Assembly (NCBI RefSeq): GCF_002234675.1
Contig: NC_019866.2
Location: 24,612,955 to 24,676,954, forward strand
DNA: 64,000 nt
Source: Oryzias latipes
Lineage: Eukaryota > Chordata > Actinopteri > Beloniformes > Adrianichthyidae
Direction of reading: 5' to 3'
A program made the position numbers and the translations under genes. The notes beneath the pieces are model-generated. The model made no database searches, was not told the DNA's origin, and saw only the letters and a program-made list of their open reading frames with translations. This document shows positions 1 to 12,800 of this stretch, in pieces; the stretch's first letter is position 1, and the number at the start of each line of letters is the position of its first letter.

Positions 1-505
1 CCCCACCGAGCGCACGCCACACCGCTCAGCCAGGACGGCTGGGTCTCGGTCTTGCTTCCAATCAAAGAGGCATGCAGGCCGGCCGGGACCTCAATAAACG
101 GTCCTGTAGGCCGGAGTGATCCTCCGGTGCGCAGCCGGGCTAACAAAGGCTCTCCTATGACAGGAAGAATGTACCAGTCGATCGGCCGCTCAGTGTACCT
201 ACACATACAAGTGCAGTGACTTGTAGCTATAAGAGGATCTGTGATAGGCCGTTCTGCATGTCAATCAAGTGACATCACAGTAAGGAGGAGGATTAGCTGA
301 CGGCAGTTTTTCTAAATATATTTATGTCCCGCAATTGACTGCCATCGACGTTTGTGAATGGGTTCCCCCTGTTTACTTGTTACCCTGGTGGACGGGTTCC
401 ACCGGTGGATGGGTTCCCCCGTTTCCCGGTGAACGGGTTCCGCCGGTGGATGGGTTCCCCCGTTGCCCGGTAAGCTGAATTCTCGGCTGCCCCCCCCACA
501 CTTAC
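1..505. repeat. ap2a1 intron with a short GC-rich tandem repeat
   Basis: No exon is visible here. Bases 357-471 hold about 2.7 imperfect copies of a roughly 42-base unit built on GGTGGATGGGTTCCCCCGTT. The remainder is unassigned intronic sequence of the terminal ap2a1 region. Confidence 0.6.
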
Positions 506-3500
506 TGGCTGAGCTGTTTCCAGCGCTGGAAGAAGTCTTGCGACGCCATCTCGGTCGGCTGGAAGAACTTGTTGATGGTGACGGGCAGCTTGAGGGTCAG
601 GTTCTGCAGAGCCCCCCCATATCTGCCGGAACAGAAAACCAGTTTGCAAACCCGCAGCACTCCGTCTCACCGGGTAACTGGTGGTTAACCATGGAGACAG
701 CCCAGCAGGTAACCACCGGTGGCTCACTAGCAACTCTGCCTTCAGCCCAACCTTCCAGCAGAATTAAAGAGCGGCTCAAAAGCTTTCATCGACGGCGCCA
801 AGCCGTTTGGTGACATCACCGTACGCCAGTGAGTCTCACCACGACACTCACCTGAACTTGATGTTTAGCAGTGGGGCCTCGGAAAAGTCGGTCAGACACT
901 CGATGTTGAGGACCTGCTGGATCTGGGCCCCCCCCTCCACCAGCGGCTCCACGGGCTTGGACTGAACATTCAGCTGTGAGCGGCTGTTAAGGGTCATGGG
1001 GCGGGGAGACGGGCTGAGAACTCAATCGGCGTCCGCCTCGGCTGAGCCTCAAGGTCGAACAGAAAGGATATGAGACTGCAGCTCTCCAGGATAGCTGACG
1101 GTGGTGGTGAAGCTGGCAAACTGCACCGAGGTCTTGTTGCCGTAGAACAAGTACATCCTCCCTGTGGGAGAGACGGCGATGAAAGCGGTGTTCCTCTGCA
1201 CCAAAACACGCCTGCAGCTCTCTGCAGGCGTGTTTTGGTGCACGCCGGCTGTCTCAGCAGCAGAAAACTCTTCAACCAAAACGTCTCCTTTAAATGGAGA
1301 GATCCTTTCTGGACCGTAGACATGAAACCTGCTGGAGCTCATCTGCTCTTCGTCCTGCTCGTCCTCAGATCCATTCCCAAATAGACTGAAGAAAACCTCA
1401 CCCAGATTCTGACGATACTCCGACTTGATGCCGATCTGAAGCAGCTGGTTCTCAAACAGAACGCCGTTGTTCTTGCACACAAACCTGCAGAAAAACCCAC
1501 ATTTAGATGGTTCTGAGATCAAAACCTGCTCAGCTTTGAGCTCCAACCACGTTTGGACAGACAGAACAGTCAGACAGACGTGATCGCGCAGAAAGCCATC
1601 TTTTCTGATTCCTCTCAGCCAAAAACACGGCTTCAGACGTGGATTACTCCTGATTGTTATTAATAAAAACAAAAGAGGATTCATGTAGAAATGATTTAGA
1701 TTTACAATAGAAATGTCTTTGTTCTTTAAAGTTGTCTGTTGTGTTACAAACAGAACAACAACGTGGTGAGCTGCTGTTCTGCTGGACCAGCAACAAACCG
1801 ACGGAGGAAACGGCTGATCCCCCAAAAACACCAGAGTGACAGCTGACATAACCCCCCCACCCCACCCACCCCCCGTGCTCAGATCAGTGATTTCATGTAA
1901 AAGATCATCGTTAAAAGCAAAAAAACATTCAATCAAGGCTGCTGGAGGACAGAACGAGTGGAGGAGGACCTTACTTGTTCAGCAGCTCGTCAGCTTCTGA
2001 CAGAGGAGGAGCAGGATCCTCAGAGGGAGGAGCAGAGCTGAGAGGCAACAAGATGGGGGGGACCACGGGATGGAGGAGGAGGAGGGAAAACACAACGGGA
2101 CAGAGGAGGAGGAATGAGGATTGAAGAGACAACGGGACAGGGAGAGGCAACACGCCGCCATGAATGAAAGAGCAGAAAAACCAAAAAGTACCAGCAAGTA
2201 TCAAGAAGACATGAGGAGACAGAGGACAAAGATAAAATGCAGAGGTGGTTAGTAAAAGCAGGTCAACCTGGTATTATTACACACTGACTGTTTACATGGA
2301 CCGAACCAGCAGAACCTCTGACAGTGGAGCAGCTCTGCTTTGGTTTCATCTACCGGTACTGTCATCGTTGTTTAAGCATCCTCCATGACAACACACAAAC
2401 ACACACAAACACACACACACCAACACAGTCCTAAGACGTGCGGTGAAAGCTCAACTCCGGCCGACAGTGGAGGTTTGATGCCATGCAGAGAACTTCACAG
2501 CAGAAATGAGGGTCAACGTTTCATCAGCAGCTTCCTTACTTGACTGATTAAAAGCAATGAAGGCAAACTATATGAAGTGCAGGACAGCAAACTAAGACAG
2601 CTTTCACACCCCGCTCCAGTCAAATGTCCCCCCCATGACTCATTTTGCCTCCAAAGACCCAAACTTTCCTCTAACCTTTAAAACAGGTTTGGAGGGGCAG
2701 CAGAAAGCAGAGTCTGGACCGTCGGAGGGAAATGAGCCCCTCACTGCCCCCTTGGTGGAATGCAGCAGGACGCTGGTCAGTGCATTCAAGGTCTAAATCA
2801 GCTCTTTGCACATGCACGGCTGGGGGAGGGGGCGGGGGGAACACGATGACACATCCAACAGGCTCTCAGGAAAAGAAACACAAAAAACGCACAGTGTGAT
2901 GAGCTGCCACAACACAACCAGCCCTCCACATTTGGCAGGTGGCTCAGTGAGGCTTTGCTCTCACTGCTGTCTGAGGCTGCAAACGGCTGCAAACGGCTGC
3001 TGCTGACTGACGCCAGTGACGGGTCAACCGACAGCTTTGGACCCGTCAAACCAGAGCGGGCCCACCCAAGAACCAAGGCCCGTCTGTGTTTCAGTTCCTT
3101 TGGGAGCATGAGCACACTTTCAAGAACAGCAGTGGGAACAAACATTTTAAAAAAAAGCCATTCCCAAATTTGGACCAACATCGACGGCGTTGAAGTTCCC
3201 TCATACACCGGAATCCAGTGGATTCATCACAACAGCAGCCAGAAACTGACCAATGGGAGAGAAGCAACAGAGCAACAGCATTCAGGCTGAGAGCAGTCGG
3301 TTTATCCACAACAGAAGATGTTCCACCGTCTCAGCGATGACGCAGTCAACTCCAAACCTTCATCTACAAGTGCAGAAAAACCCTGACCGACCCTTGTGCT
3401 GCCTTGTGGGGTCCAGATGACCCCACTCCCAACGTTAACGTGCCTCAAACGTTGGGAGTGGGGTCATCTGGACCCCACTAGACAGCAGAAGGGCAAACAC

Positions 3501-3753
3501 GGTCGTTTTTACAGCTTTTACCGCCGACGGCTCGTTGGGTTTAAGATAAACATCATTTCTAGAAATGAAAAGCTACACATCCTTGTGGAGACACCATGTT
3601 TATACTTTTACAGCTACTGGGCCCTTACTCAGAGTCACCAGAACCCTCCACCAATAGCGAATCAGATGTCTCAGTGGGCGGTTCCAGATCTCTGTCAATG
3701 TCCAATCATGGTAGAAGACAGGAGACGAACACACATTCAGATCAGAACACACA

Positions 3754-3817
<64 letters not shown>

Positions 3818-6800
3818 AACAAAGGGAAATAGAAAAAAGAGAAAAAGACGACAGACTGTCACAAGAAGTGCAGAAAAAGAGCAGACATGTGCAGCGGACC
3901 TGTCGAACCTTCAGACCGCTGTGGAGCGGCCCCCAGCATGAGCGCTGATGAAGAGGAGGGGTCTCCTGGAAGCTGGTACGTCTGCTCACACATGTCATTC
4001 TAGCACAAGTCAGGTATTTACTGCTGATTTGTTCCCCCCTCCCCAAAAAAGGCCAGAGAATGGATTTTTGAAGGCATTACCCACATTGAGCCTCATCTCT
4101 GACCCCCTGTGGGTCAGAGATGAGGCCGAGGGAGCGTGGATGACAGCAGCCCTGACATCATCATCACACTGAGTCTGTAGGTCGACAGGCCCGTGTAACA
4201 CAGAAAAAGACAGATAAAGCAAACAGAGATACACACACGCACGCACAACTAGTTCAACACAAACACAACTACAATCAACAACAACACAACATTCCCTTCT
4301 GTCCAAGGATGCACTTTGATCAGGTTACAGGTTTGTTTAATAAATCCCCTGCTGTCTGGATAAAGACGGTAAAAAATGATCAGTAGATATTTAAACCAAA
4401 AGGCTCTATAGTTGGTTTTCTGTAGAGGAACATCCCAGATCTGAGTTCACTAAAATAATCAATCAAACTTTACTTGAATATAATATTACTTCCTTAAACC
4501 CATTAATAGTTTTTAGGGAAAATTTCATTTTCTTTTGGTAAAAACCATCGAGTGTGTCCGACAACTGGACTGAGCGAGTGTGACGCCATGTTGGAGCCAA
4601 TAAACCGCGAGTACGCAGCGATTGGTGCGTTTCAACGTTTCTATGGCAACCGCTCTCACCAATCAGGAGTCAGCTTGTTGGCAGGCCACACCCCTACCAC
4701 CTTAAGGCAGGATAGACCACCTGTTTTTATTGAGACATCTGATTGGTCAGTTTAGAACTTTATAAATAACTTTATAAGCAGATCTCATATCGAGTCAATT
4801 ATAACCAAAAATGTTGCATTAAAAGTCATCTCTTAGTGGAACTTGAATCAGTAGCTATATTATCGTGGTGATATTTGATTAGAGCGTCTTGACTGTGAGC
4901 TTTTCACTGAAGCCCAAACGTTAAGGACCAAACGTTCTTTATAGACTAAGAACTTGACAGAATTCATTAAAAATGTAAAAACTGTAAAGAATCAAAGCTG
5001 CAGCCACTCATTCTGGAATCTGAGGTCTCAGACTACCATGACGGATCAGGAAACCCCCGCTCACCTGAGGAAGCCTTCGTCGTTGACGGCAGCGGAGGAT
5101 GCAGCAGGCCCCGCCTCTGAAAACACGTCCACCAGTAAACTGCCCACACTGGCTGGAGCGGCGCTCACGGGGGCAGCGGGGCGAATCCCAAGCAGGTCAG
5201 CTGACGGAGACGGCGTGGACTGGAACAGACAGGAAACCAACCGTGAGACTCCCCCGCTCTGTGCTCCTGTTTTCTGATGGCTGGGGGGGGTTGAGCGCTT
5301 ACAGCGTTTGAGGCAGCCATGGCTGATGCGTCCGGCCCCCGGTCCCCGCCTCCATTCAGCTCCCCGCCCTCCCTTTTGCCGTCCTCCATTTCCGTCACAG
5401 ACACCGCTCCGGGGCCCTTCTTCTTCTTCAGCTTGGCCAGGATTGAAGACTCTCTCTCTGGGAAGGGAGGCATCTCCTCCAACACGGTGGCCTGAGAAGG
5501 GACGGGGCGGTTACGGTTACGGCGCTGCACAGCAGTCAGTGACAGCTGGGGTGTGTTTGATCAGCAGAACCAACCAGAACGTCGGTGCTGGCGATGGAGG
5601 AGAGCTTCAGGTATTCGACGGCTCGCTGCTGCAGCTCCACGTCCGAGTTCCGGATCTGGCTGTCGCAGCGCAGCACCTCCTGGATGGTGGCCTTGGTCTC
5701 TGGGAACAGGTTGATGAACTTGATGTAGGCCGACAGCAGCAGCGCACGAGTGGGCACGGAGCACAGGTGGAACTTGGAGTGGAGCAGGTTGAACTGGACC
5801 AGGGGGCTAAAAGGGAGACGAGGCGTGACCCAGCAGCCCCACAATCAGCAGAATCATCATCAAAAATGAACAGCACACCTGGACCGCGGGTCACCAGCAA
5901 TCAGGTTTCCAAACTCTCCCAGTATGTAGCCTCCAACCTTCACCATGTTCTCATGACAGGCGGGGGCTTGCAAGGCCTGCAGAGAGAAACCGTTTAGCCC
6001 AAAGAGCTTCTGAAGGGATATTTGACAAGTCACTGCAAACGCAAAGATTTAGAACCTTTTTCCGACATTTAAAGTCATTTCCAGGTCTGAAGTTGTTGAA
6101 CACATTCATAAGCTTTTCTGTAAATCATGGAGAATGTTTTGTCTCATTCAGAGCTAAGACCGAGAAAGAAGGAGATTATTATTAAAATGAGTTTAAATCC
6201 TTTTGATGATAGAAAAACTTGATTTAAAAAAACTCAAATTTCACTGTAATTTACGGTTCAATTCAGGAAGTTATTTTAAAGTTAAATAAATGTTAAGTTA
6301 CTCCGGCATTCATCAACATTTTGAAAACATTTAGATTTATGTCCTAAAGCTAACGTCACTGCAGAATAGTGACGCATATTTAAAACACGCTAAACGCCAC
6401 GTAGCCCATGGTGTTCACACTGGACCAGCAGGGAGGGGCTTCTTCTTCCTCCACTGTTTACTAGCTCATGTTCTCCACCTACAGCTGGAAGAGGCTCTAT
6501 TCTAATAAATGAAAGTCTTGGTGTCAGAATTCCAGCCAAACACAAACTGCAATCATCAATTCCTCCTCGTCCATCAATTTTCAAACATTGGCACCTCTGT
6601 GAGAAAGAAGGGATGTCATGCATACGTCACTGGGAATCCCAGTCCCTGATTGGTCAAAGTCTGACTTTCAACAGGCGTCCATTGGCCGTGTGTTTTGTAC
6701 GTAGATCTCGCTCAAAATGGTCGTAGACAGAGTTTTGAAGCCTGGACTGCGCATTTAGGCGTGTCTACACAGACATCTCACTGAACACACACTGAGGGCG

Positions 6801-9800
6801 GTGTCAACGCAGCTTAAGGATCTGTGCTAGTTTTATATTGAGGATTTAGAGAGATGGGCCAGTTTATACTAAGATGAGTCAATTCCATTTATTAAACTAC
6901 CGTAGATTTTTTTGTCGCTGTGATCAAAATGAACTTTTATTAGGTCAAAAGTCAAGATACAAACCATTTGCTTAAAACTAGCAAAAAAAATACTTATTGA
7001 GCTGAATAACATTTAAATTGAAGTGATTTTATCCGACAGTGAACTTTTTTTAGTTTATTTTCCCATTTAAACTGCCTGGCTGCATGGAAAGATCATTTTA
7101 CTGCTTTTTAGTGATTTTCTTCTTCAGACAGAGATCTCTCCTCTCTCTGCAGCTCTTCCTCCTCCTCCTCTTCATCATCACCACCTCTAACTACACTCAG
7201 CCCATCTGGATTAAGTCCATCTTCCAGCCCAGCCTTCATGTCTCCCTTTTGGTTTGTCATCCATCCGTCAGCAGTCCCAGAAACTGCCTCTGCTCTGGTC
7301 ACGTGTTAGAGCCCGCTTATGTCTTTATGGCTGTGGTGCAGCGGCAGAGCTGGTTGAAAGGCTCCAGGTTTGATTCCCGCCTATATTTCCATGTCACAGA
7401 CGCAGAATGCCGTCACGGTTTATGTCAAAGACAATCAAGCTGCATTTCAACAATATGGTTTTGCTCCATAGACTGCAACGTGTCATGGGTTGAGTTCAAC
7501 TGTGATCATCTGCAAATCCAGCACAGCATGCAGAGGCCCAACAGAGTTCTGGGGATGCAGCTTAAGGGGTTTTTCTCCGTCATCCACATCTCTAAATGCA
7601 GACCTGACGCTGATTCTGACCCTGAGCGTCTATGGAGTCAGAGGCGCCGTCCTACAGAGCAAGTGTCAATCAACCAAAACGGACACGTCCCACCACAAAG
7701 CAGGCATCTGCAGCGGCTTCCTGTGGCTCCTCCATCAGATCTTAAACCCCGACAGTCGCTTCAACAGCAGCTTCAGAACTGAAGCCCCTCCCTCATCCAG
7801 GCTTCACGCTGGTCTGGTATGCATTTGTTAGTCATTATCTTTACGACATCAATGAATTTCAAAAGAAAAAGCTTTAGATCAAAGTCACTCAGAGGAATAT
7901 CCCCACACAGAGCTCGGTTTTGAATAATCCCACAATCTGAGGAATGTCTTGCTGATTTACCTCAAAAACGGTCTTGGCGGCGTAGCCTTGCACGTCGTCT
8001 CGGTTGATGACGATCTGGATGACGCGGTACCACACCTCCTCACTGACGTAATCCCCAGCGATGCGGATGAGGTTCAGGATGGTGTCTACATACCAGGAGT
8101 AGTCCACAGCGTACTTCTCTGCAAGTATGGCCACCTTCAGCACCTGAGTTTGGAAAAGGGAGGGAAAACTAAATCTCTGAAACAAAAGACCCTTAAATCA
8201 AGTACCTGATGACTAATGCTTTAAGAAAAACTGAGGGTGGAACACTTCCTGTCTGAAATGTTCCAATGAAGTTGGGTAAAAGGGCTTTTTGTAAATATTT
8301 CTTGAAGACGACCTGGATGGTGAACTGGAGCTTCACAAAAGAACGGATCATAAATCCTTTTAATCTGTGACTGAAACTGGAGTTCAGCCTTTAACTGGAG
8401 CTTTGACTGAGTTTATGATGAGCTAGAGGGATAACAAGCATCAGAATACTCCCATATTCATGACCGGGTCCTGAAAAACTTGAGTACAAATATTTACGTC
8501 CGACATCACAGATTCACCATCTTTCTAAATAAATTACAGTTTAGTACAAATACAACTCAAGCAATGTAATGTAATGTAATGTAATGTAAGCGTCGCTCTA
8601 ACATGCAGAATACTTTAGTAAGTATATAAACTAAAACCGAATGTGCTACTGTCACCGGAAGTAAATAGAGCTTCAAAGTAAAACTGTCAAGAGTTTTTCA
8701 TCAATGAAATAAAAAACTGAAGTTCAGTTTACTGAACTTCGTTTCTGGGAAAAGAAAAAAACAAACGTGATTAGTTTAAGACTATTGGGAAAATCTGGTG
8801 ATCCATGTGAGGTCATGTGACTGTCTGGTCATCGGTCGGTCTACTGGAACTGGAGTCGGCTAAACTTTGAGGATGAAAACCTGTGGAGAACATTTTCAGG
8901 GTTTGTTGTTAAATGATCCAAACAGCAGGGACGTTTATGTTTGGTTTGGAGCTGAAGTTAACCCGGAAGTCGACAGAAAAACCTTTCAGAGGGACTTTGT
9001 TTAAAGTGATAAATACCATTTCTTTCTTCCTAAATCTTTGTTTTTGTTGATTCTGATTTCCTGCTCTATATAAAAGCATAGATGATGGTGAATAAACACA
9101 AATTTCAATTTGAACTCATCCAGTGAAAACCCAAACATATAGCACCCATTTAAACATAATTAGATTAAATAGTAAGAACGGTGGTTTGATCTGTGAATTA
9201 CTGCTTTTGGTAGAAAGTGACGCCCCGATTAGTTCTGCATTTTTCATTTTGGACATTGAAGGACACTAAAATTGTAGTCCAGAGTTCCAAGGACCCACCA
9301 TCTCCTCTCTGATGGAATAGTCTGCAGTCTCCAGGTAGCTGAGCATCTCTGCTACGATCTGCTTGGCGTTGCTGCGGTCGCACATGGCGTACAGCAGGTC
9401 GGCTGCTCTCTGCCGGACGCTTACATCTCTTTCAGTCTGAAGGGACACAAACAGTCACACAAAAGTCTGTCCTGCGCTATCGTTACCGGATATGCACTCA
9501 ACGGTGTGCAACCCTTTGTGAGCGACAGCGTCTGGTTCACCTTAAGAGCATTGATCACGGTCTCGATGTGCGTCTTGACGGCCTCGTGGGAGAACTCGGA
9601 GCTGGCTAGAGTGCACATGCTCTCCAGCGCCAGGTAGCGCAGGTTGGTCTCTCTGTGCTGCAGGAACTGGCCCAGCTGGTTGCAAGCTCGCACCAGGAGG
9701 TTTGGCTCACTGAGGAACAAAGGAAAGAGCAAAACGGTGACCGTGCGACTCGGTCTGCTCGGGCTACCGTGGTCAAGCATGACCTGTGCCAAAAACTGAG

Positions 9801-12800
9801 ACCAGGAATCACCTCCAACCATTTAAAACCATCTGACCACAAAACAGAAGTAAACTGCAGTCTCATCTAAATGAAGCATCAAAATCTCTTATCATCTTTA
9901 GTCTGATCTGGGTTTCTGTTGACCTCGTTTCCACTCAGTGGAGCGGTACAGTTCGGTTCAGAATGGTCCGGGACATGGACCGTCATGGTGCTGAAAGAAG
10001 CTAACAACAGTGATGGAGCTCATCCAGCAGCTCATTGGCTGCTGGTTCTTGGTAGATGCAAAGCCTTTCATGTTTGAGGGAAGATGGCGGACGGCGACGA
10101 GGAAAACAGACGCTTTAGTGGCGCTTTCTTTTGTCGAAATGACCTTCAGCCAATCAACAGGTTTCAACAGTAGCTCCGCCCTAACCGGTCCGTTCCATTT
10201 TTCTATGGACCTACAACCAAAGGGGGACCAAAAATGGTACAGTTCGGTCCACCTCAGTGGGTAGGTCAAAATACTGGACCAGACCGGACCGCTCAGTGGA
10301 AACGAGGCTTCAGAGACCACAACTGTTCTGCAGACCAGCTCCTGTGAACTTCTGCAGCTGACACCGACAACAACTCTCTATTTAGCAACTTTTATTAATG
10401 TTCTTCTGTTGTTTCTTATGATTTTGTTGTTTTCTGATGCTATTTTTGATCAAAATGTGATTCTTTTGGACCATCTGCTTTCCTGCAAACAAAGCCTTCC
10501 AACTCAACATGAGAAGCTGCACGTTTGCTGGTCTCACCTGTCGTAGTGGATGATGAGAGCTATAGCCTCAAACAGGATGGCGTTCTTGGCGTTGGAATGC
10601 TGCACCTTCTTCGACTTGGGGGGCTCCTGTGCCTTATTGAGGATGGTTTCCAGACACTCCACCAGTCGGCCCTTAACAGCCCCATCTTCTGGCGGAGGGT
10701 AGCACTGCAGCAGGCGCAGCAGCTTGCAGGACAGCCATGGCGCCGGCACAAAGTAGTAGGTGTAATCCTGCAGGTCGGTGGAGGCCGACGACACGATCTG
10801 GAAAGCCCAACGGGGTCATCAGCGTTTCTGCTATAGTCTACAGATTGTGAGTTCCAACTTCAGTCCAACGTGTTTCAATAGAGAAAGTGTGACAACACTG
10901 AAGAATCAACTTCAATAGGTGTGGTCGGAGCAAACACTCACTCTGCTGAGGCGGGAAACAGCCAAGGAAACGCAGGTCTTGAACTCATCTGGATTCTTCT
11001 GACTCAGACAGGTGATGAGAGAAATGGCTGCCGTCACCACTCCCTGCACTCACAAACGCAGGCAAACGCACACACATTCAGAACTGTATAGTTTAACCAG
11101 ACATCACAATGCTACACACAAGTGCTCATGTCTGAATAAAAATGCATGAGAAGACCATTTTCCATTTGTCTTTCTTTAATCCTCAACTCTGACTTTAGAT
11201 TCCAAATGTCAAGCATGGCAGTGGAGGAGTAGTGATAGGTGGTCATTGTCCTTTTTCTTTGCATCCCCTAAGGATATGTGTAGTTAAAACAGAACTGAAG
11301 GAAGGTTTCCACCCATTTACATCATGAGCAAAGGGTTGAGATTGCATAAAGACCCCCCATCTGCATGATCTCTGGGGGGAGCCCTTACCATGTGCTGATC
11401 GTTGAGCAGATGCACCACACGAGAGGTCCACTCCCCCATCAGCACCAAGTCCGGAGAGGTCTTGTACAGCCGAAGCAGGCACAGGGCAGCAGACTGTTTC
11501 ACACTGTCCATTGTGTCTCTGCGGTAGATTGTGTTAGCAGGTGTTTATATCAGACATCGTTACACACAGAACGTCATCAATGAAGCCCTTAACTGACAGC
11601 AGAACTCACCCAGCAACCAGGATGCGAGGAATCTCGCTAGCAAAGGCCTCGGCCATCTCCCGGCTTCCCACGTTGGCGATGCAGTGAAGCGCCAGGCACA
11701 TGAAGGTGGGATTGCGGCTGGACAGGTCATTTTTGATTGCGTTGTTGATCAGACGGATCAGCTCACTGTTGCTGTTCACCAGCACTGAGATAAACAAGTA
11801 ACCCTAAAAAATAAAATTAAAAAATAAAGACATAAAAGGTGTTTGGTTAGGAGTGAAACAACACAGATTCATTATTTTATATTCCTACGATCCAACCAGA
11901 TCCATCTGTCTAAGCAGGGCTCGACATAGCCATTTGTCCGCTGGCCCGGTCCTGTTTTTCGAGCAGTGCGGACCACAAGACTTTATTTTTCACTTGTCCG
12001 CTGGGGCCACTAAAATATTTAACGGTTTATATATTCTTCACCTTTTTCAATAAAGTAAATTTTGCGAAAACGTGTAGATTTACCTCGTCTTCATAATTTA
12101 GTTTTTCTGCTAGTCCTGTGTTCAGACTTCAAGGGTTTCTATGGGAAACCTTTGATCACTTCTCCTTCTCTCCCGCCTGCACGCGCGCGGCTTTCACTGC
12201 CGAGCACCACGCGGCACGCGCTCACTACTTTTTTTTTTCAAACTTTATTGAATGTAACAATTCAATACAAAACAATGTTAAACAGCAACAACGAAGGCAC
12301 AAGCCAGTGGGTTATTATTACATTTGATTATAAATCCGACACCGTCACTGAAGAGAGACTGAAGCATGTCAGAGATGTGGAAGACATGGCAGGAATAGAT
12401 AGGAATATGTTGGATGGAGTAGTGGGTATAATTAGTAGTATGGACAGCAAGATATTTAATGAATGCATTGAAGATGAAACTGTATCCACTGAGCTTTAAG
12501 CTGAATGTCAAAGAATCAAAGGCAACTCCAAATACCTGAATCTCAGACTCAAATGCAGTAGAATGTTAAACTACTTAATTTTGTTTTTCTTTACAACACT
12601 GTGAGCAGTAAGTATTTCTAGTTAGCTGAATGATCTCAGTTAGACCTGCACAATATGAGGAAAACTCGCGTTATGCGATATCAGAGATTAAAATTGCGAT
12701 AACAATATAATTTGCGGTATATAAACAAACAGCAAAATAACCAAATAACCATTCCCAGTTTAAAAATTATACTCCAAATGACCCACGTTGACATAGGTTA

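Larger units (their letters stand above)
506..1484 (-). other. ap2a1: ap2a1 exons 15-18: appendage (ear) domain, partial
   Basis: Exons 1484-1402, 1161-1072, 975-852 and 622-506 encode the beta-sandwich part of the appendage, beginning [18 protein letters not shown] and ending at WKQLSQ. The domain recruits accessory proteins with DPF/DPW and FxDxF-type motifs; that role is family knowledge. The platform subdomain (the exons after WKQLSQ) is not in the window: bases 1-505 read as intron, with the donor gtaagtg at 505-499 on the minus strand. The junction between the second and third of these exons needs the AT-AC intron described separately. Confidence 0.93.
2038..5064. other. ap2a1 intron 13: hairpins, CA repeat, repeat-family copy
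   Basis: No exon was found in this 3.0-kb intron. It contains two perfect hairpins (3406-3478 and 4090-4126), a CA microsatellite (3747-3813), and a copy of a miniature repeat family starting near 4563 that recurs at 27564-27988. The rest is unassigned. Confidence 0.6.
1975..5976 (-). other. ap2a1: ap2a1 exons 10-14: end of trunk and proline-rich hinge
   Basis: Exons 10 and 11 finish the trunk ([37 protein letters not shown]). Exon 12 moves from [19 protein letters not shown] into a low-complexity Gly, Glu and Asp stretch. Exon 13 is hinge, with the family motif SADLLGIRP followed by [10 protein letters not shown]. Exon 14 adds a short acidic-proline segment ending EADELLNK. The hinge is where alpha-adaptins differ most, so the low conservation here is expected. 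A 3.0-kb intron (2038-5064) separates exons 13 and 14. Confidence 0.9.

Noticed and set aside
1049..1936. 295-codon minus-strand frame
   Set aside because: It runs through two true ap2a1 exons and the intron between them; the exon parts are real but the full frame is not a protein.
7327..7385. Functional tRNA gene
   Set aside because: The A- and B-box resemblance is real but no cloverleaf with a proper acceptor stem could be drawn; more likely a SINE head.
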